Assembly: GCA_024277475.1 (NCBI GenBank)
Contig: JAJRVC010000230.1
Coordinates: 1-7,038 of the forward strand
Direction: 5' to 3'
From: Deltaproteobacteria bacterium
Lineage (GTDB): Bacteria; Desulfobacterota; Desulfobacteria; Desulfobacterales; JAFDCJ01
DNA length: 7,038 nucleotides
Shown piece by piece: positions 1 through 6,793 of the stretch. The position numbers and the translations under genes were made by a program. The first letter of the stretch is position 1. Every line of letters begins with the position of its first letter. The notes under the pieces were generated by a model. It made no database searches. It saw only the letters and a program-made list of their open reading frames with translations, and was not told where the DNA came from.

Positions 1-129
1 GCTTCGTGTGGGTCATTCGACGCTATGCCTATCCTTCCCAATCACGCAACACTCGGTACGGGTGGCTGGCTAAACCTTACCCGATGGAGACTTTCACTCC
101 ATAAGAAGCGCCAAGCTTGCTTGGCGCAC
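1..129 (-). mobile_element. Group II intron, 5' end (partial, runs off the left edge)
   Basis: Read on the minus strand, this stretch begins at 129 with GTGCG, the consensus 5' end of bacterial group II introns (GUGYG). It then folds into a perfect 8-bp hairpin (GCGCCAAG at 108-115 against CTTGGCGC at 120-127). A second hairpin follows (84-89 against 97-102) around GGAGTGAAAGTCTCC. That layout, a GNGTGAAAGTC core just inside the 5' end, is what I recall from domain I of bacterial retro-introns that carry a reverse transcriptase/maturase. No reading frame is visible, as expected for the leader before the intron-encoded protein, which would lie left of position 1. Assignment is by recalled resemblance, so class and completeness are unknown. 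It could also be a degraded copy or another structured RNA. Confidence 0.6.
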
Positions 130-134
130 TCAGA

Positions 135-154
135 CTGGCCGCTTTTTTGGCCAG
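135..154. other. 6-bp stem-loop next to the presumed intron junction
   Basis: CTGGCC at 135-140 pairs exactly with GGCCAG at 149-154 around an 8-base loop containing six T (six A on the minus strand). On the minus strand the hairpin ends five bases (TCTGA) before the GTGCG of the putative group II intron. The T-run sits in the loop and not after the stem, so this is not a normal intrinsic terminator on either strand. Some group II introns (class C) insert just after stem-loops, so it may be the insertion target; that reading is inference. Confidence 0.45.
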
Positions 155-187
155 AGGCGGCGCTTATATGAAACTACATTTATTTAG

Positions 188-260
188 ACAGGATTTACAG
201 GATTATCAGGATTTATTTCGGACTCGTATTTCTCTATCCTGTCCATCCTGTTGATCCTGT
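188..260. repeat. Long imperfect inverted repeat of ACAGGAT 9-mers
   Basis: The left arm (188-212) is three head-to-tail units of about nine bases, ACAGGAT plus two variable bases; the third unit begins T instead of A. The right arm (236-260) is the reverse complement of the same three-unit pattern. The arms agree at 20 of 25 positions and enclose a 23-base centre. The cores are conserved and the two-base spacers vary, so the 9-mer is the meaningful unit. I recall similar ACAGGATT-rich intergenic palindromes scattered through deltaproteobacterial genomes. The role is unknown; a transcript would fold into a long hairpin and might end or protect the rodZ-side mRNA. Confidence 0.75.
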
Positions 261-333
261 AAGAAAAATTAAATTGTATTTCGTTAAGCTTTCTATTCAA
301 TTAAACTTGCCGCTTTCCAGACCAGCGTCGGGG

Positions 334-370
334 CTGAACCCTGAACCTCTGAACCCTGAACCCGTGAACG
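334..370. repeat. Heptamer array CTGAACC just past the operon end
   Basis: Four CTGAACC units lie at 334-340, 341-347, 349-355 and 356-362, with one extra T at 348 and a degenerate GTGAACG at 364-370. The array ends nine bases from the stop codon of the rodZ-like gene. The same motif recurs in inverted orientation at 6565-6593, upstream of mfd. It is non-coding, of unknown function, and probably a dispersed genomic repeat. Confidence 0.75.
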
Positions 371-378
371 GTTATGCT

Positions 379-1119
379 TTAGGGAAGTTCAATGGTGACC
401 ACCTCCCCGCTTTTTCCGGGGATTGAAACGGGTTTGTCATTGAGTGTTATTTTTATGCCGCCGGCATTGCCGATGAGCAGGTTAAACCCGGTAGAGGCTT
501 CAATCTCAATTTGATCTCCGGAGCTCAGACTGTATTCAGTGGACCCCTTTTCGTCTATGATAACCTTCAACCATGTATCTTCCACTGCAGTCACATGGAG
601 CAATAACTTTTCCGGAACCGCTTTTACGGGCCTGGAGTCGGCATCTATGCCCTGCTGTTCGGCTTTGGTATTAACGACGTGCTCCTTTACAGCGGCGGTC
701 TTTTGTTCGAGTGCCTTATCCGTATCCGGCACTTGTCGAAAAAAGAAAACAGCAAAGATGGACAGACCGATAATACAAACAAGCAAAACCAATGAAATCA
801 GAAGTTTCCACCCTATCCCGGACGATATCTTTTTACTGGAGGATTCTGATTCAGACATTCTTTGGACGACACCAAGCCGTGATTTATAGCGTCGAATCAC
901 CTCATCACCATCAGCGCCAATGGCTTTTGCGTAGGATCGTAAAAATCCCTTTACATAAACCTCGGCAGGCAGCCGTTCGTGATCCTCCTGCTCTAAAAGC
1001 AATAGATTTCCTAGGCTGATACGTGTTTGCTGTGAAACCTGTTCCAGACTAATTTTCTTTTCAAGCCTTATGTCCTGTAAATAACGCCCGAATGATAAAG
1101 GTTCTTTGTCGGATTTCAT
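379..1119 (-). CDS. RodZ-like helix-turn-helix membrane protein
   Basis: This 246-residue protein has the RodZ architecture. A cytoplasmic Xre-type helix-turn-helix (HTH_25) spans residues about 8-82. Its recognition region carries ISLEQVSQQTRIS, followed by the LPAEVYVKGFLRSYAKAIG signature. One transmembrane helix lies at about 103-127, then a linker rich in charged residues and Ala. The C-terminal periplasmic DUF4115 domain (about 170-243) contains GNAGGIKITLN and GKSGEVVTIEL. In E. coli, RodZ binds MreB through the HTH domain and supports rod shape; the HTH serves protein contact more than DNA binding. This protein is shorter than E. coli RodZ, mainly in the linker. It starts at ATG 1119 without a clear Shine-Dalgarno, 52 bases after surA, and is the last gene of the mfd cluster. 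The family call is firm; a true MreB-partner role is inferred, so no symbol is given. Confidence 0.88.
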   Translation of the reverse strand: MKSDKEPLSFGRYLQDIRLEKKISLEQVSQQTRISLGNLLLLEQEDHERLPAEVYVKGFLRSYAKAIGADGDEVIRRYKSRLGVVQRMSESESSSKKISSGIGWKLLISLVLLVCIIGLSIFAVFFFRQVPDTDKALEQKTAAVKEHVVNTKAEQQGIDADSRPVKAVPEKLLLHVTAVEDTWLKVIIDEKGSTEYSLSSGDQIEIEASTGFNLLIGNAGGIKITLNDKPVSIPGKSGEVVTIELP

Positions 1120-1152
1120 GGGTAAAAGGAAATTATTTGTTAAATGTAATAG

Positions 1153-1190
1153 TTAGCTTATGATCTTTATCTTAGCTTATAATCTTTATC
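1153..1190. repeat. 19-bp tandem duplication at the 3' end of surA
   Basis: Units 1153-1171 (TTAGCTTATGATCTTTATC) and 1172-1190 (TTAGCTTATAATCTTTATC) are adjacent and differ at one base. On the minus strand each copy ends ATAAGCTAA, so the last codons and stop of the surA-like gene have been duplicated. The copy at 1172-1190 holds the functional stop; the other lies in the spacer before the rodZ-like gene. Confidence 0.9.
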
Positions 1191-2197
1191 AGGGATCGTT
1201 TACGAAGTTCATCCAACCAGTCCTGGTATCTATTATCCACCAATTCATTGTAAAGTATTTCTTCAATTTCGGATTTAACTTCATCAGGGGATTTAGTCGG
1301 TATCTCCTGGATCTTCTGAACGTAAATAACCTGTGGGCCAAAATCGGTATCCAGCACTCCCGAAAATTCACCGGCCTTCAGCTTTGCAACGGCCGCTTCC
1401 AGCTGACCGGATAGTTCTTCCAGACGGTACAACCCCAAGTCAGTGCCTTGAACCCGGGAGGATGAATCCTTTAGTTGGTTTACCAGGTCTTCAAAAGAAA
1501 GACCCTGATTCAGTTTTGACATAGCAGCTTCTATCTGTCTCAGGGCCTCTGCTCTTTCTGATGTGTCGGCTTCCGAAGATAGCCTGACAAATATATTATA
1601 GAGGTAATATTTCTTCTCTCCGGCATACTCATCCTGATGGCTGTCGTAGTATGCTTTGATATCCTCACTGGTAACCACGATTTTCGATTTTACTTCCCGG
1701 TTTACCAATTTGGTTCGCAAAATCTGTTCTTTTATTTCCTGGCGATATTCCGCCATGGTCATTCCCTGGCGGGCCAGTCCCTCACGCAATTGCTCATCGG
1801 TGAAAGAACGGGCATCTTTCATCCGCTCAATGGTCATGTCTATGTCTTTTTCGCTTACGGTAATTTGAGCGCGCTCGATTTCCTGGTCAGCCAGTTTACT
1901 GTCAATAAGCTGATCAAGGAGATCTTTGCGAACCTGAAAAAGGGTTTGACGCTCCTTCTCCGGCGCATATTGCAGGGCCTTTATGTTTTCCTGGTACGGT
2001 TTGAAGGCTCGATTTAGTTCGTAAAGGGTAATGATATCACTGTTGACCACTGCAACAATGCGATCAATCACTTCCGCTTCTTGAGCGTAAACACTACCGC
2101 GCGATACGAGGGTGGTGACAATGCTAACGTACAAAAGTCCCAGTATAAAATACTTATTTCTGTAAACCGCTTTTTGAATCACTGTTAGTCGTTTCAT
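1172..2197 (-). CDS. surA: SurA-like periplasmic chaperone, single parvulin domain
   Basis: This is a probable outer-membrane-protein chaperone acting in the periplasm. From ATG 2197 it has 341 residues. A basic N-terminus, a hydrophobic stretch (about 15-31) and a likely signal-peptidase site after SVYA (residue 38) form the export signal. The SurA_N domain follows (about 41-165) with the hallmark VIDRIVAVVNSDIITLYEL. One parvulin-type domain lies at about 195-297 (SFEDLVNQ, DLGLYRLEEL, LKAGEFSG), then a C-terminal helix. E. coli SurA has two parvulin domains and about 430 residues. Both histidines conserved in parvulins appear replaced: Asn201 where LSHILI is expected, and Gln289 where FGYHI is expected. 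Isomerase activity is therefore doubtful and a chaperone-only role likely. An in-frame TTG at 2215 would add six residues including two acidic ones; ATG 2197 gives a better signal peptide and was chosen. It lies 39 bases after the lipoprotein gene. The family is certain, the exact orthology less so. Confidence 0.85.
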   Translation of the reverse strand: MKRLTVIQKAVYRNKYFILGLLYVSIVTTLVSRGSVYAQEAEVIDRIVAVVNSDIITLYELNRAFKPYQENIKALQYAPEKERQTLFQVRKDLLDQLIDSKLADQEIERAQITVSEKDIDMTIERMKDARSFTDEQLREGLARQGMTMAEYRQEIKEQILRTKLVNREVKSKIVVTSEDIKAYYDSHQDEYAGEKKYYLYNIFVRLSSEADTSERAEALRQIEAAMSKLNQGLSFEDLVNQLKDSSSRVQGTDLGLYRLEELSGQLEAAVAKLKAGEFSGVLDTDFGPQVIYVQKIQEIPTKSPDEVKSEIEEILYNELVDNRYQDWLDELRKRSLIKIIS

Positions 2198-2203
2198 TAA
2201 ATC

Positions 2204-2230
2204 TTCAATATTCAATATTCAATATTCAAT
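2204..2230. repeat. Heptamer tandem repeat TTCAATA in the surA start region
   Basis: Three perfect TTCAATA units (2204-2210, 2211-2217, 2218-2224) and a partial fourth (2225-2230) fill the gap between the lipoprotein stop and the surA ATG. On the minus strand each unit offers a TTG. An AGGA Shine-Dalgarno-like site lies just upstream of the repeat (2231-2234). Because the unit is seven bases, each TTG is in a different frame; only the one at 2215 reads into surA. Confidence 0.9.
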
Positions 2231-2236
2231 TCCTGC

Positions 2237-2938
2237 TTATCCGGGTTGGGAACCTGTAATTATTTCCCACTGCTCCCCGTTTATCTCGATTTCATATTTT
2301 TCTTTCAACGCTTCAATCCAGGTTTTATAGCCCTCTTCCGCCTTTTTTCGACGCAATTGTTTGACAATGATCTCATTGATGTCGCCCGCAGCCGGGGTTG
2401 ATTCGGACTCACCTTTCTTGCCCTGGAAATTATTTTTGTAATACTCGGCGATATCCTCAGGGGTAATCTCGATCCGATTCTCAAGTTCCTTATCGATCAC
2501 CTTTTCCATGATCAAACGTGTTTTTAACCGACTTTCCCAAGTTTCATAAGAAACGGCAAACTCCAAAAGCGTTTCTTCAAATTCCCCAGCCGGAAAATCA
2601 CTTTTCAGGGCGGCAACGGCCTTTTCGAGTTCGATATCTGTGACGCTGATTCCAAGCTCCCGTGCCCTTTCAAGCAGAATCGTCTCGATAACTAACTCGT
2701 TTAAAAGCCTTAATTGAGCCTTTCGCAAATCTTCGGGCCGCTTGCTGATGTCATGGGCAAATGCAGTTTTGGAAATTTCAAAGGCCTGATTAAAATCAAG
2801 GACAGTCACAACCTGGTCCCCAACGCGTATTAACACCTCATTTCCCAAACCTGGACCTTTTTCCCCGCAGCCTAAAAAAAGGAATAGAAAAGAAATCGGC
2901 CCTATCAGCCATAAATATTTAAAGAATCGCTCTATCAT
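2237..2938 (-). CDS. SurA_N-domain lipoprotein without PPIase domain
   Basis: This 233-residue protein is probably a lipid-anchored periplasmic chaperone. The N-terminus has a short basic region, a hydrophobic core (about 9-22) and FLGC, an acceptable though not ideal lipobox, with Cys24 as the likely lipidated residue. Residues about 34-165 resemble the SurA N-terminal substrate-binding domain: a beta segment LIRVGDQVVTVLDFNQAF, then amphipathic helices ending in ITPEDIAEYYKNNF. That last motif normally leads into the parvulin domain. Here it is followed by a short charged linker and a final helix-strand tail like the SurA C-terminus (KKAEEGYKTWIEALKEKYEIEI). The isomerase domain is thus absent, not merely mutated, and there is no sign of a frameshift. 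It lies 84 bases downstream of mfd and just before the SurA homologue, suggesting the two act together. The role as chaperone is inferred from the fold. Confidence 0.82.
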   Translation of the reverse strand: MIERFFKYLWLIGPISFLFLFLGCGEKGPGLGNEVLIRVGDQVVTVLDFNQAFEISKTAFAHDISKRPEDLRKAQLRLLNELVIETILLERARELGISVTDIELEKAVAALKSDFPAGEFEETLLEFAVSYETWESRLKTRLIMEKVIDKELENRIEITPEDIAEYYKNNFQGKKGESESTPAAGDINEIIVKQLRRKKAEEGYKTWIEALKEKYEIEINGEQWEIITGSQPG

Positions 2939-3022
2939 CCCGCCACAATTTCTGATAAATCTTTGTTACCGCGTAATTCCTATCTTAAACTGATCGGTTC
3001 CACTTTTAACCTAAATAAACTT

Positions 3023-6000
3023 TTAGCTGTTAACACGCTGTGCGATTTCTTTCAAGAGGATTTTGGCCTCGGCCAGTTGAGCGTTTAAATTGCGAGCCTC
3101 CAACCTGGCTTTAAGAACATGCTCCGGCGACAGCTCAAACCGTTTGGGAGCGGCGGTAATCATTTCAACCATGGCAACGGGATTACGCTGGTGGGATTCC
3201 GAAAATTGGAGAATGAGCTGTTCGGCTGTCAGATCCAAGCGTGAAACTCCTGCTTTTTTGGCCAACACCTTGAGCACAATTTTCAAAAGCAGGTTGGATG
3301 CTTCCGTCGGCAGCGGTCCGAAGCGGTCAACCAACTCCGATTTAAAATCACCGATTTGCTGAAGTTCCGTCATTTTCGTCAGCCGACGATAGGCCGACAT
3401 GCGCTGATCGATGTCCGGAATATAGGACTCTGCTAAAAAAGCGGACAATTTCACATTTATTTCCGGTTCCAGGGGTTCCACCCGGATTTCTCCTTTTACC
3501 TCGGCCACAGCACTTTCCATCAACTTTAAAAACATGTCATAGCCGACAGCGGCAATGTGTCCGGATTGTGAGGCTCCCAGGATAGTTCCGCCGCCCCGGA
3601 TTTTCAAATCGCTCATGGCAATTTGAAAACCCGCACCCAGATCCCGGTGCTCCATTAATACTTTCAACCGTTTCTGAGCATCTTTACCCAGCAGGCTTTC
3701 ATGGGGCATGAGTAAATAGGCGTAAGCCTGTACATCTGCGCGTCCGACCCTGCCTCGCAACTGGTACATTTGGGCCAGTCCGAACCGGTCCGCTCGATTG
3801 ACGATAATGGTATTGGCGGAGGCAATATCCAGACCGGATTCGATAATGGTCGTACAAACCAGCATGTCGATTTCTTTGTTCATGAAAAAAAACATGACCT
3901 GCTCCAGCTCGTCTTCACCCAGACGTCCGTGGGCCACGTCGAGCCGGACTTCGGGCACCAGCCGTTTCAATTTACCTGCAATTCTGTCAATGCTTTGAAT
4001 ATTGTTATGGACAAAGAAAATCTGTCCCTGCCGCCTCAGCTCTTTTCGAATGGCTTCGGCAATCAGGGCGTCATCAAACTCAGAAACATAGGTAATAATC
4101 GATCTACGATATTCAGGAGGTGTCGATATAATGCTGATGTCACGAACCCCCACCAGAGACAAATGCAGGGTCCGGGGAATCGGTGTTGCCGTCAGTGCCA
4201 GAACATCCACCGTACTTTTCAACCGCTTCAGTTTCTCCTTGTGTTTGACACCAAAGCGCTGTTCCTCATCCAGCACCAAAAGCCCCAGATCATTGAATTC
4301 GACATCCTTTTGCACCAGCCGATGCGTACCGATCACAATATCAATTTTACCCGCTTTGAGATCATCGATGATGGCACGTTGCTCACGAGCGGGACGGAAA
4401 CGACTTAAGCAGGCGACATTGACCGGATACTGCTCAAACCGGCTGCAAAAGGTTGCATAATGCTGCTCGGCGAGAATGGTGGTGGGGACCAGCATGGCAA
4501 CCTGTTTACCGTCATTTACCGTCAAAAAGGATGCCCGCAGCGCAACTTCTGTTTTACCATAGCCCACATCGCCACACACCAGACGGTCCATGGGGGTCGG
4601 TTTTTGCATATCACTGATCACATCCTCAATAGCCTTGAACTGATCCGCCGTCTCTTCATAGGCAAATCCGGCCTCAAACTCCTTAACATAGCTGTCGGCC
4701 GGCGAAAAGGCAAAGCCCTGTTCCACGTTTCGCCGGGCATAAAGTTTGAGAAGTTCTCCGGCAATTTTTTCCGCCGATTTTTTTATCCGGGCTTTTACCC
4801 GTTCCCATGATTTCCCGCCAAGAGTATCGAGTACCGGCACAATACCGTCCACCCCCATGTACTTTTGCACAACGCCCATGCGATCAACCGGTAAATAAAG
4901 CTTATCGCCCCCATTATAAATGATAACCAGAAAATCATTGGTAATACCGTTAATACTCAACTTGACGAGCCCGTCGTATTGGCCGATTCCGTGGTCATTG
5001 TGAACAACGAGATCATCTTGTTTCAATTCCTGCAGATCAAGTAGCTGGGGGCGGGGTCCGGGTTCGGAGGATTTCCGACGATGATGTCGCACACCGAAAA
5101 TTTCATCATCGGTGATAACAGCCAGATATTCTTCCGGCCATACAAACCCGCTGGAAACCTGACCGATGCCGATGTAAATTCGTCCGCTGTTATCGTTGAT
5201 TTCTGAAAACTTATTTACAGGCATTACCTGAAGGCCATAGGGGACCAGCAGGGAATCGAGTCTGGCAGCCCGGGATTGGGTCTTACAGACGGCCAGCGTT
5301 GCGAAGCCGGACTGCTGTTTAGCCGTCAACCATTTCACCAGCGGCTTGAGCAGTTGTTCTTTTTCCTGGAAATTCTTGATTTCCATGCTCAAATCTGTGT
5401 TATTTTCAATCCGGGCCTTAAACCGGTAAGAATCGCCCTGGTTTTGATTTTCGGTCTTTAAAACATCGAGCATCTTAAAAGTGAGCGGTTTTCTTTCTGA
5501 TATGAATGCCGCCGCCTGGGACCATTCCAGGTAAAGTTGCCGGGGTTCGACACATAGTTTTTTTTCATCGCGTGCTGAATTAAAATTGCTGGCTATCCGC
5601 TCTCCGCTTTCTTTGGCAGTCCTTTCCAGCTCTTCGGGATTGATGGTCACCACCAGCGAATTCTGGGGCATATAATCAAATAACGTCGCCGGCTCGGGGT
5701 ATATCAAAGGTATCAGGCTTTCGATCCCGGGCAATTCCCCATCATTTCTAATCCTATCGATGATGTTTCTGGCATGCGTGACCGGGACCTCCAGTTCATT
5801 TGCCAGGGCCCTGATCCGGCTGATGATATGGGGCCGCGACGCCTCATTCAGAATCACTTCCCTGGCCGGCAATATGACGGCCTCATCCATATCTTTAATT
5901 TTCCGCTGGTTTGAAGCCGAAAAAAACCTGATGGACTCCACCAGGTCCCCGAAAAACTCAATTCTCAAGGGATCCGGGTAAAGTGGAGAAAAAATGTCGA

Positions 6001-6538
6001 TGATTCCGCCTCGAACGCTGAAATCCCCGGGTTCTTCAACGATCGCCGTTTTGGTATACCCGCCGGCTATCAGTTTTGCGATTAAAACATCCCGGTCGAT
6101 TTCTTCGCCCGCGATGACCAGTTCAGCATAGCGATTGATTTCCTGTTTAGGAATAATTTTTTGCAGTAAGGCATCAACCGTGGTCACCACAATGGTGGGA
6201 ACCGCTGTTTCCAGCAAACGATAGAGGACATTGATTCGATGACCGATGGTTTCAGTGTGGTAAGAAAGAAATTTGAAGGGTAAAATATTGTAGGGCGGAA
6301 AAAAGAGAATCGGCACGCCGGAATTTCCGGTAAAAAACACCAGGTCCTCCATTAGACGTTCCCCTTCTTGCGTCGAAGATACGATCACCAGAATAGATGC
6401 CCTGAGTTGCAGATAAATTTTGGAGATCAGATAAGCTTTTTCAGAGCCGGAAAACCCGATACATTCGATGCCGCGATCTTTTTCAGACAGCTTTTCGAAT
6501 AAAGTTTCATATGAAATTAATTCTTGATTTTGTAACAT
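3023..6538 (-). CDS. mfd: Transcription-repair coupling factor Mfd
   Basis: Mfd is a cytoplasmic ATP-driven DNA translocase that displaces RNA polymerase stalled at lesions and recruits UvrA for nucleotide excision repair. At 1171 residues it is full length. The UvrB-like module (about 1-350) has a degenerate Walker A (GFSGSEKA, about 28-35), as usual in Mfd. The RNA-polymerase interaction domain is at about 505-565 (DLVVHNDHGIGQYDGL). The RecG-like translocase carries Walker A GDVGYGKTE (656-664), Walker B DEEQ (757-760), TATPIPRT (783-790), and the QMYQLRGRVGRA motif (923-934) within the TRG region. The C-terminal TRCF/UvrA-regulating domain spans about 1025-1125. All catalytic motifs are intact, so it should be active. 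ATG 6538 is supported by the conserved N-terminal alignment; no strong Shine-Dalgarno is visible. It is the first gene of the cluster, divergent from tRNA-Thr with an 80-base gap that must hold both promoters. I could not assign either promoter. Confidence 0.98.
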   Translation of the reverse strand: MLQNQELISYETLFEKLSEKDRGIECIGFSGSEKAYLISKIYLQLRASILVIVSSTQEGERLMEDLVFFTGNSGVPILFFPPYNILPFKFLSYHTETIGHRINVLYRLLETAVPTIVVTTVDALLQKIIPKQEINRYAELVIAGEEIDRDVLIAKLIAGGYTKTAIVEEPGDFSVRGGIIDIFSPLYPDPLRIEFFGDLVESIRFFSASNQRKIKDMDEAVILPAREVILNEASRPHIISRIRALANELEVPVTHARNIIDRIRNDGELPGIESLIPLIYPEPATLFDYMPQNSLVVTINPEELERTAKESGERIASNFNSARDEKKLCVEPRQLYLEWSQAAAFISERKPLTFKMLDVLKTENQNQGDSYRFKARIENNTDLSMEIKNFQEKEQLLKPLVKWLTAKQQSGFATLAVCKTQSRAARLDSLLVPYGLQVMPVNKFSEINDNSGRIYIGIGQVSSGFVWPEEYLAVITDDEIFGVRHHRRKSSEPGPRPQLLDLQELKQDDLVVHNDHGIGQYDGLVKLSINGITNDFLVIIYNGGDKLYLPVDRMGVVQKYMGVDGIVPVLDTLGGKSWERVKARIKKSAEKIAGELLKLYARRNVEQGFAFSPADSYVKEFEAGFAYEETADQFKAIEDVISDMQKPTPMDRLVCGDVGYGKTEVALRASFLTVNDGKQVAMLVPTTILAEQHYATFCSRFEQYPVNVACLSRFRPAREQRAIIDDLKAGKIDIVIGTHRLVQKDVEFNDLGLLVLDEEQRFGVKHKEKLKRLKSTVDVLALTATPIPRTLHLSLVGVRDISIISTPPEYRRSIITYVSEFDDALIAEAIRKELRRQGQIFFVHNNIQSIDRIAGKLKRLVPEVRLDVAHGRLGEDELEQVMFFFMNKEIDMLVCTTIIESGLDIASANTIIVNRADRFGLAQMYQLRGRVGRADVQAYAYLLMPHESLLGKDAQKRLKVLMEHRDLGAGFQIAMSDLKIRGGGTILGASQSGHIAAVGYDMFLKLMESAVAEVKGEIRVEPLEPEINVKLSAFLAESYIPDIDQRMSAYRRLTKMTELQQIGDFKSELVDRFGPLPTEASNLLLKIVLKVLAKKAGVSRLDLTAEQLILQFSESHQRNPVAMVEMITAAPKRFELSPEHVLKARLEARNLNAQLAEAKILLKEIAQRVNS

Positions 6539-6564
6539 GAATCACGTATTTAAAACGGTGTAGG

Positions 6565-6593
6565 CGTTCAAAGGTTCAGGGTTCAACTGAACC
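6565..6593. repeat. Inverted copy of the CTGAACC heptamer repeat, with a hairpin
   Basis: GGTTCAGGGTTCA at 6573-6585 is the exact reverse complement of 13 bases present twice in the array at 334-362. A degenerate unit, CGTTCA, precedes it at 6565-6570. GGTTCA at 6580-6585 also pairs with TGAACC at 6588-6593 across two bases, giving a small palindrome. The element lies in the 5' untranslated or promoter region of mfd, between it and the divergent tRNA. Confidence 0.7.
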
Positions 6594-6618
6594 ACTCAGT
6601 TTAAGGAATGCATATAAA

Positions 6619-6694
6619 GCCGACGTAGCTCAGTTGGTAGAGCAGCTGATTCGTAATCAGCAGGTCTGCGGTTCGATTCCGCACGTCGGCTCCA
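6619..6694 (+). tRNA. tRNA-Thr (anticodon CGU, reads ACG), CCA encoded
   Basis: The full cloverleaf is visible. The acceptor stem GCCGACG (6619-6625) pairs with CGTCGGC (6684-6690), followed by discriminator T and an encoded CCA (6692-6694). The D arm is AGCTCAGTTGGTAGAGC. The anticodon stem GCTGA/TCAGC (6645-6649, 6657-6661) closes the loop TTCGTAA with anticodon CGT at 6652-6654. The T arm contains GGTTCGATTCC. The length is 76 bases including CCA, with no intron. It is a single gene, divergent from mfd and followed by its own terminator. Confidence 0.97.
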
Positions 6695-6719
6695 AAATTT
6701 AAAACGAATTCAGACAGTT

Positions 6720-6756
6720 AAAAGGGGTTATGGGACTTTCTCATAACCCCTTTTTT
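6720..6756 (+). terminator. Strong intrinsic terminator after tRNA-Thr
   Basis: GGGGTTATG (6724-6732) pairs perfectly with CATAACCCC (6742-6750). The stem extends inward by a G-T and two more pairs to a 3-base loop, and it is followed by six T (6751-6756). Four A precede the stem, so the hairpin can lengthen by A-T pairs and would also work on the opposite strand. It starts 25 bases after the tRNA and should release the tRNA precursor, isolating it from the radical-SAM gene downstream. Confidence 0.93.
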
Positions 6757-6793
6757 GCGTTTTAGGGACGACATATGGACAACATAGTTTCGC

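Noticed and set aside
28..35. Degenerate Walker A in the Mfd N-terminus as a lost function
   Set aside because: The positions given are residues of Mfd. The UvrB-like module of Mfd normally lacks ATPase motifs, so this is typical of the family.
138..161. GCCGC/GCGGC with an internal T-run as an intrinsic terminator
   Set aside because: The T-run lies within the loop and not after the stem on either strand.
418..429. GGGGATTGAAAC, which resembles the 3' end of some CRISPR repeats
   Set aside because: It occurs once, has no spaced copies, and lies inside the conserved C-terminal coding region of the rodZ-like gene.
3770..4408. Plus-strand open frame of 212 codons within mfd, and other plus-strand frames across the cluster
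   Set aside because: They are antisense to strongly conserved Mfd helicase motifs, show no recognisable domain, and are expected shadows of a long coding frame.
6613..6618. TATAAA as a -10 box for the tRNA
   Set aside because: It directly abuts the mature tRNA 5' end, which would place transcription start inside the tRNA; no matching -35 was found.
6539..6618. TTGAAC followed by TTTTAAATAC (minus strand) as an mfd promoter
   Set aside because: Spacing and match to sigma-70 hexamers are poor; the TTGAAC is part of the heptamer repeat.
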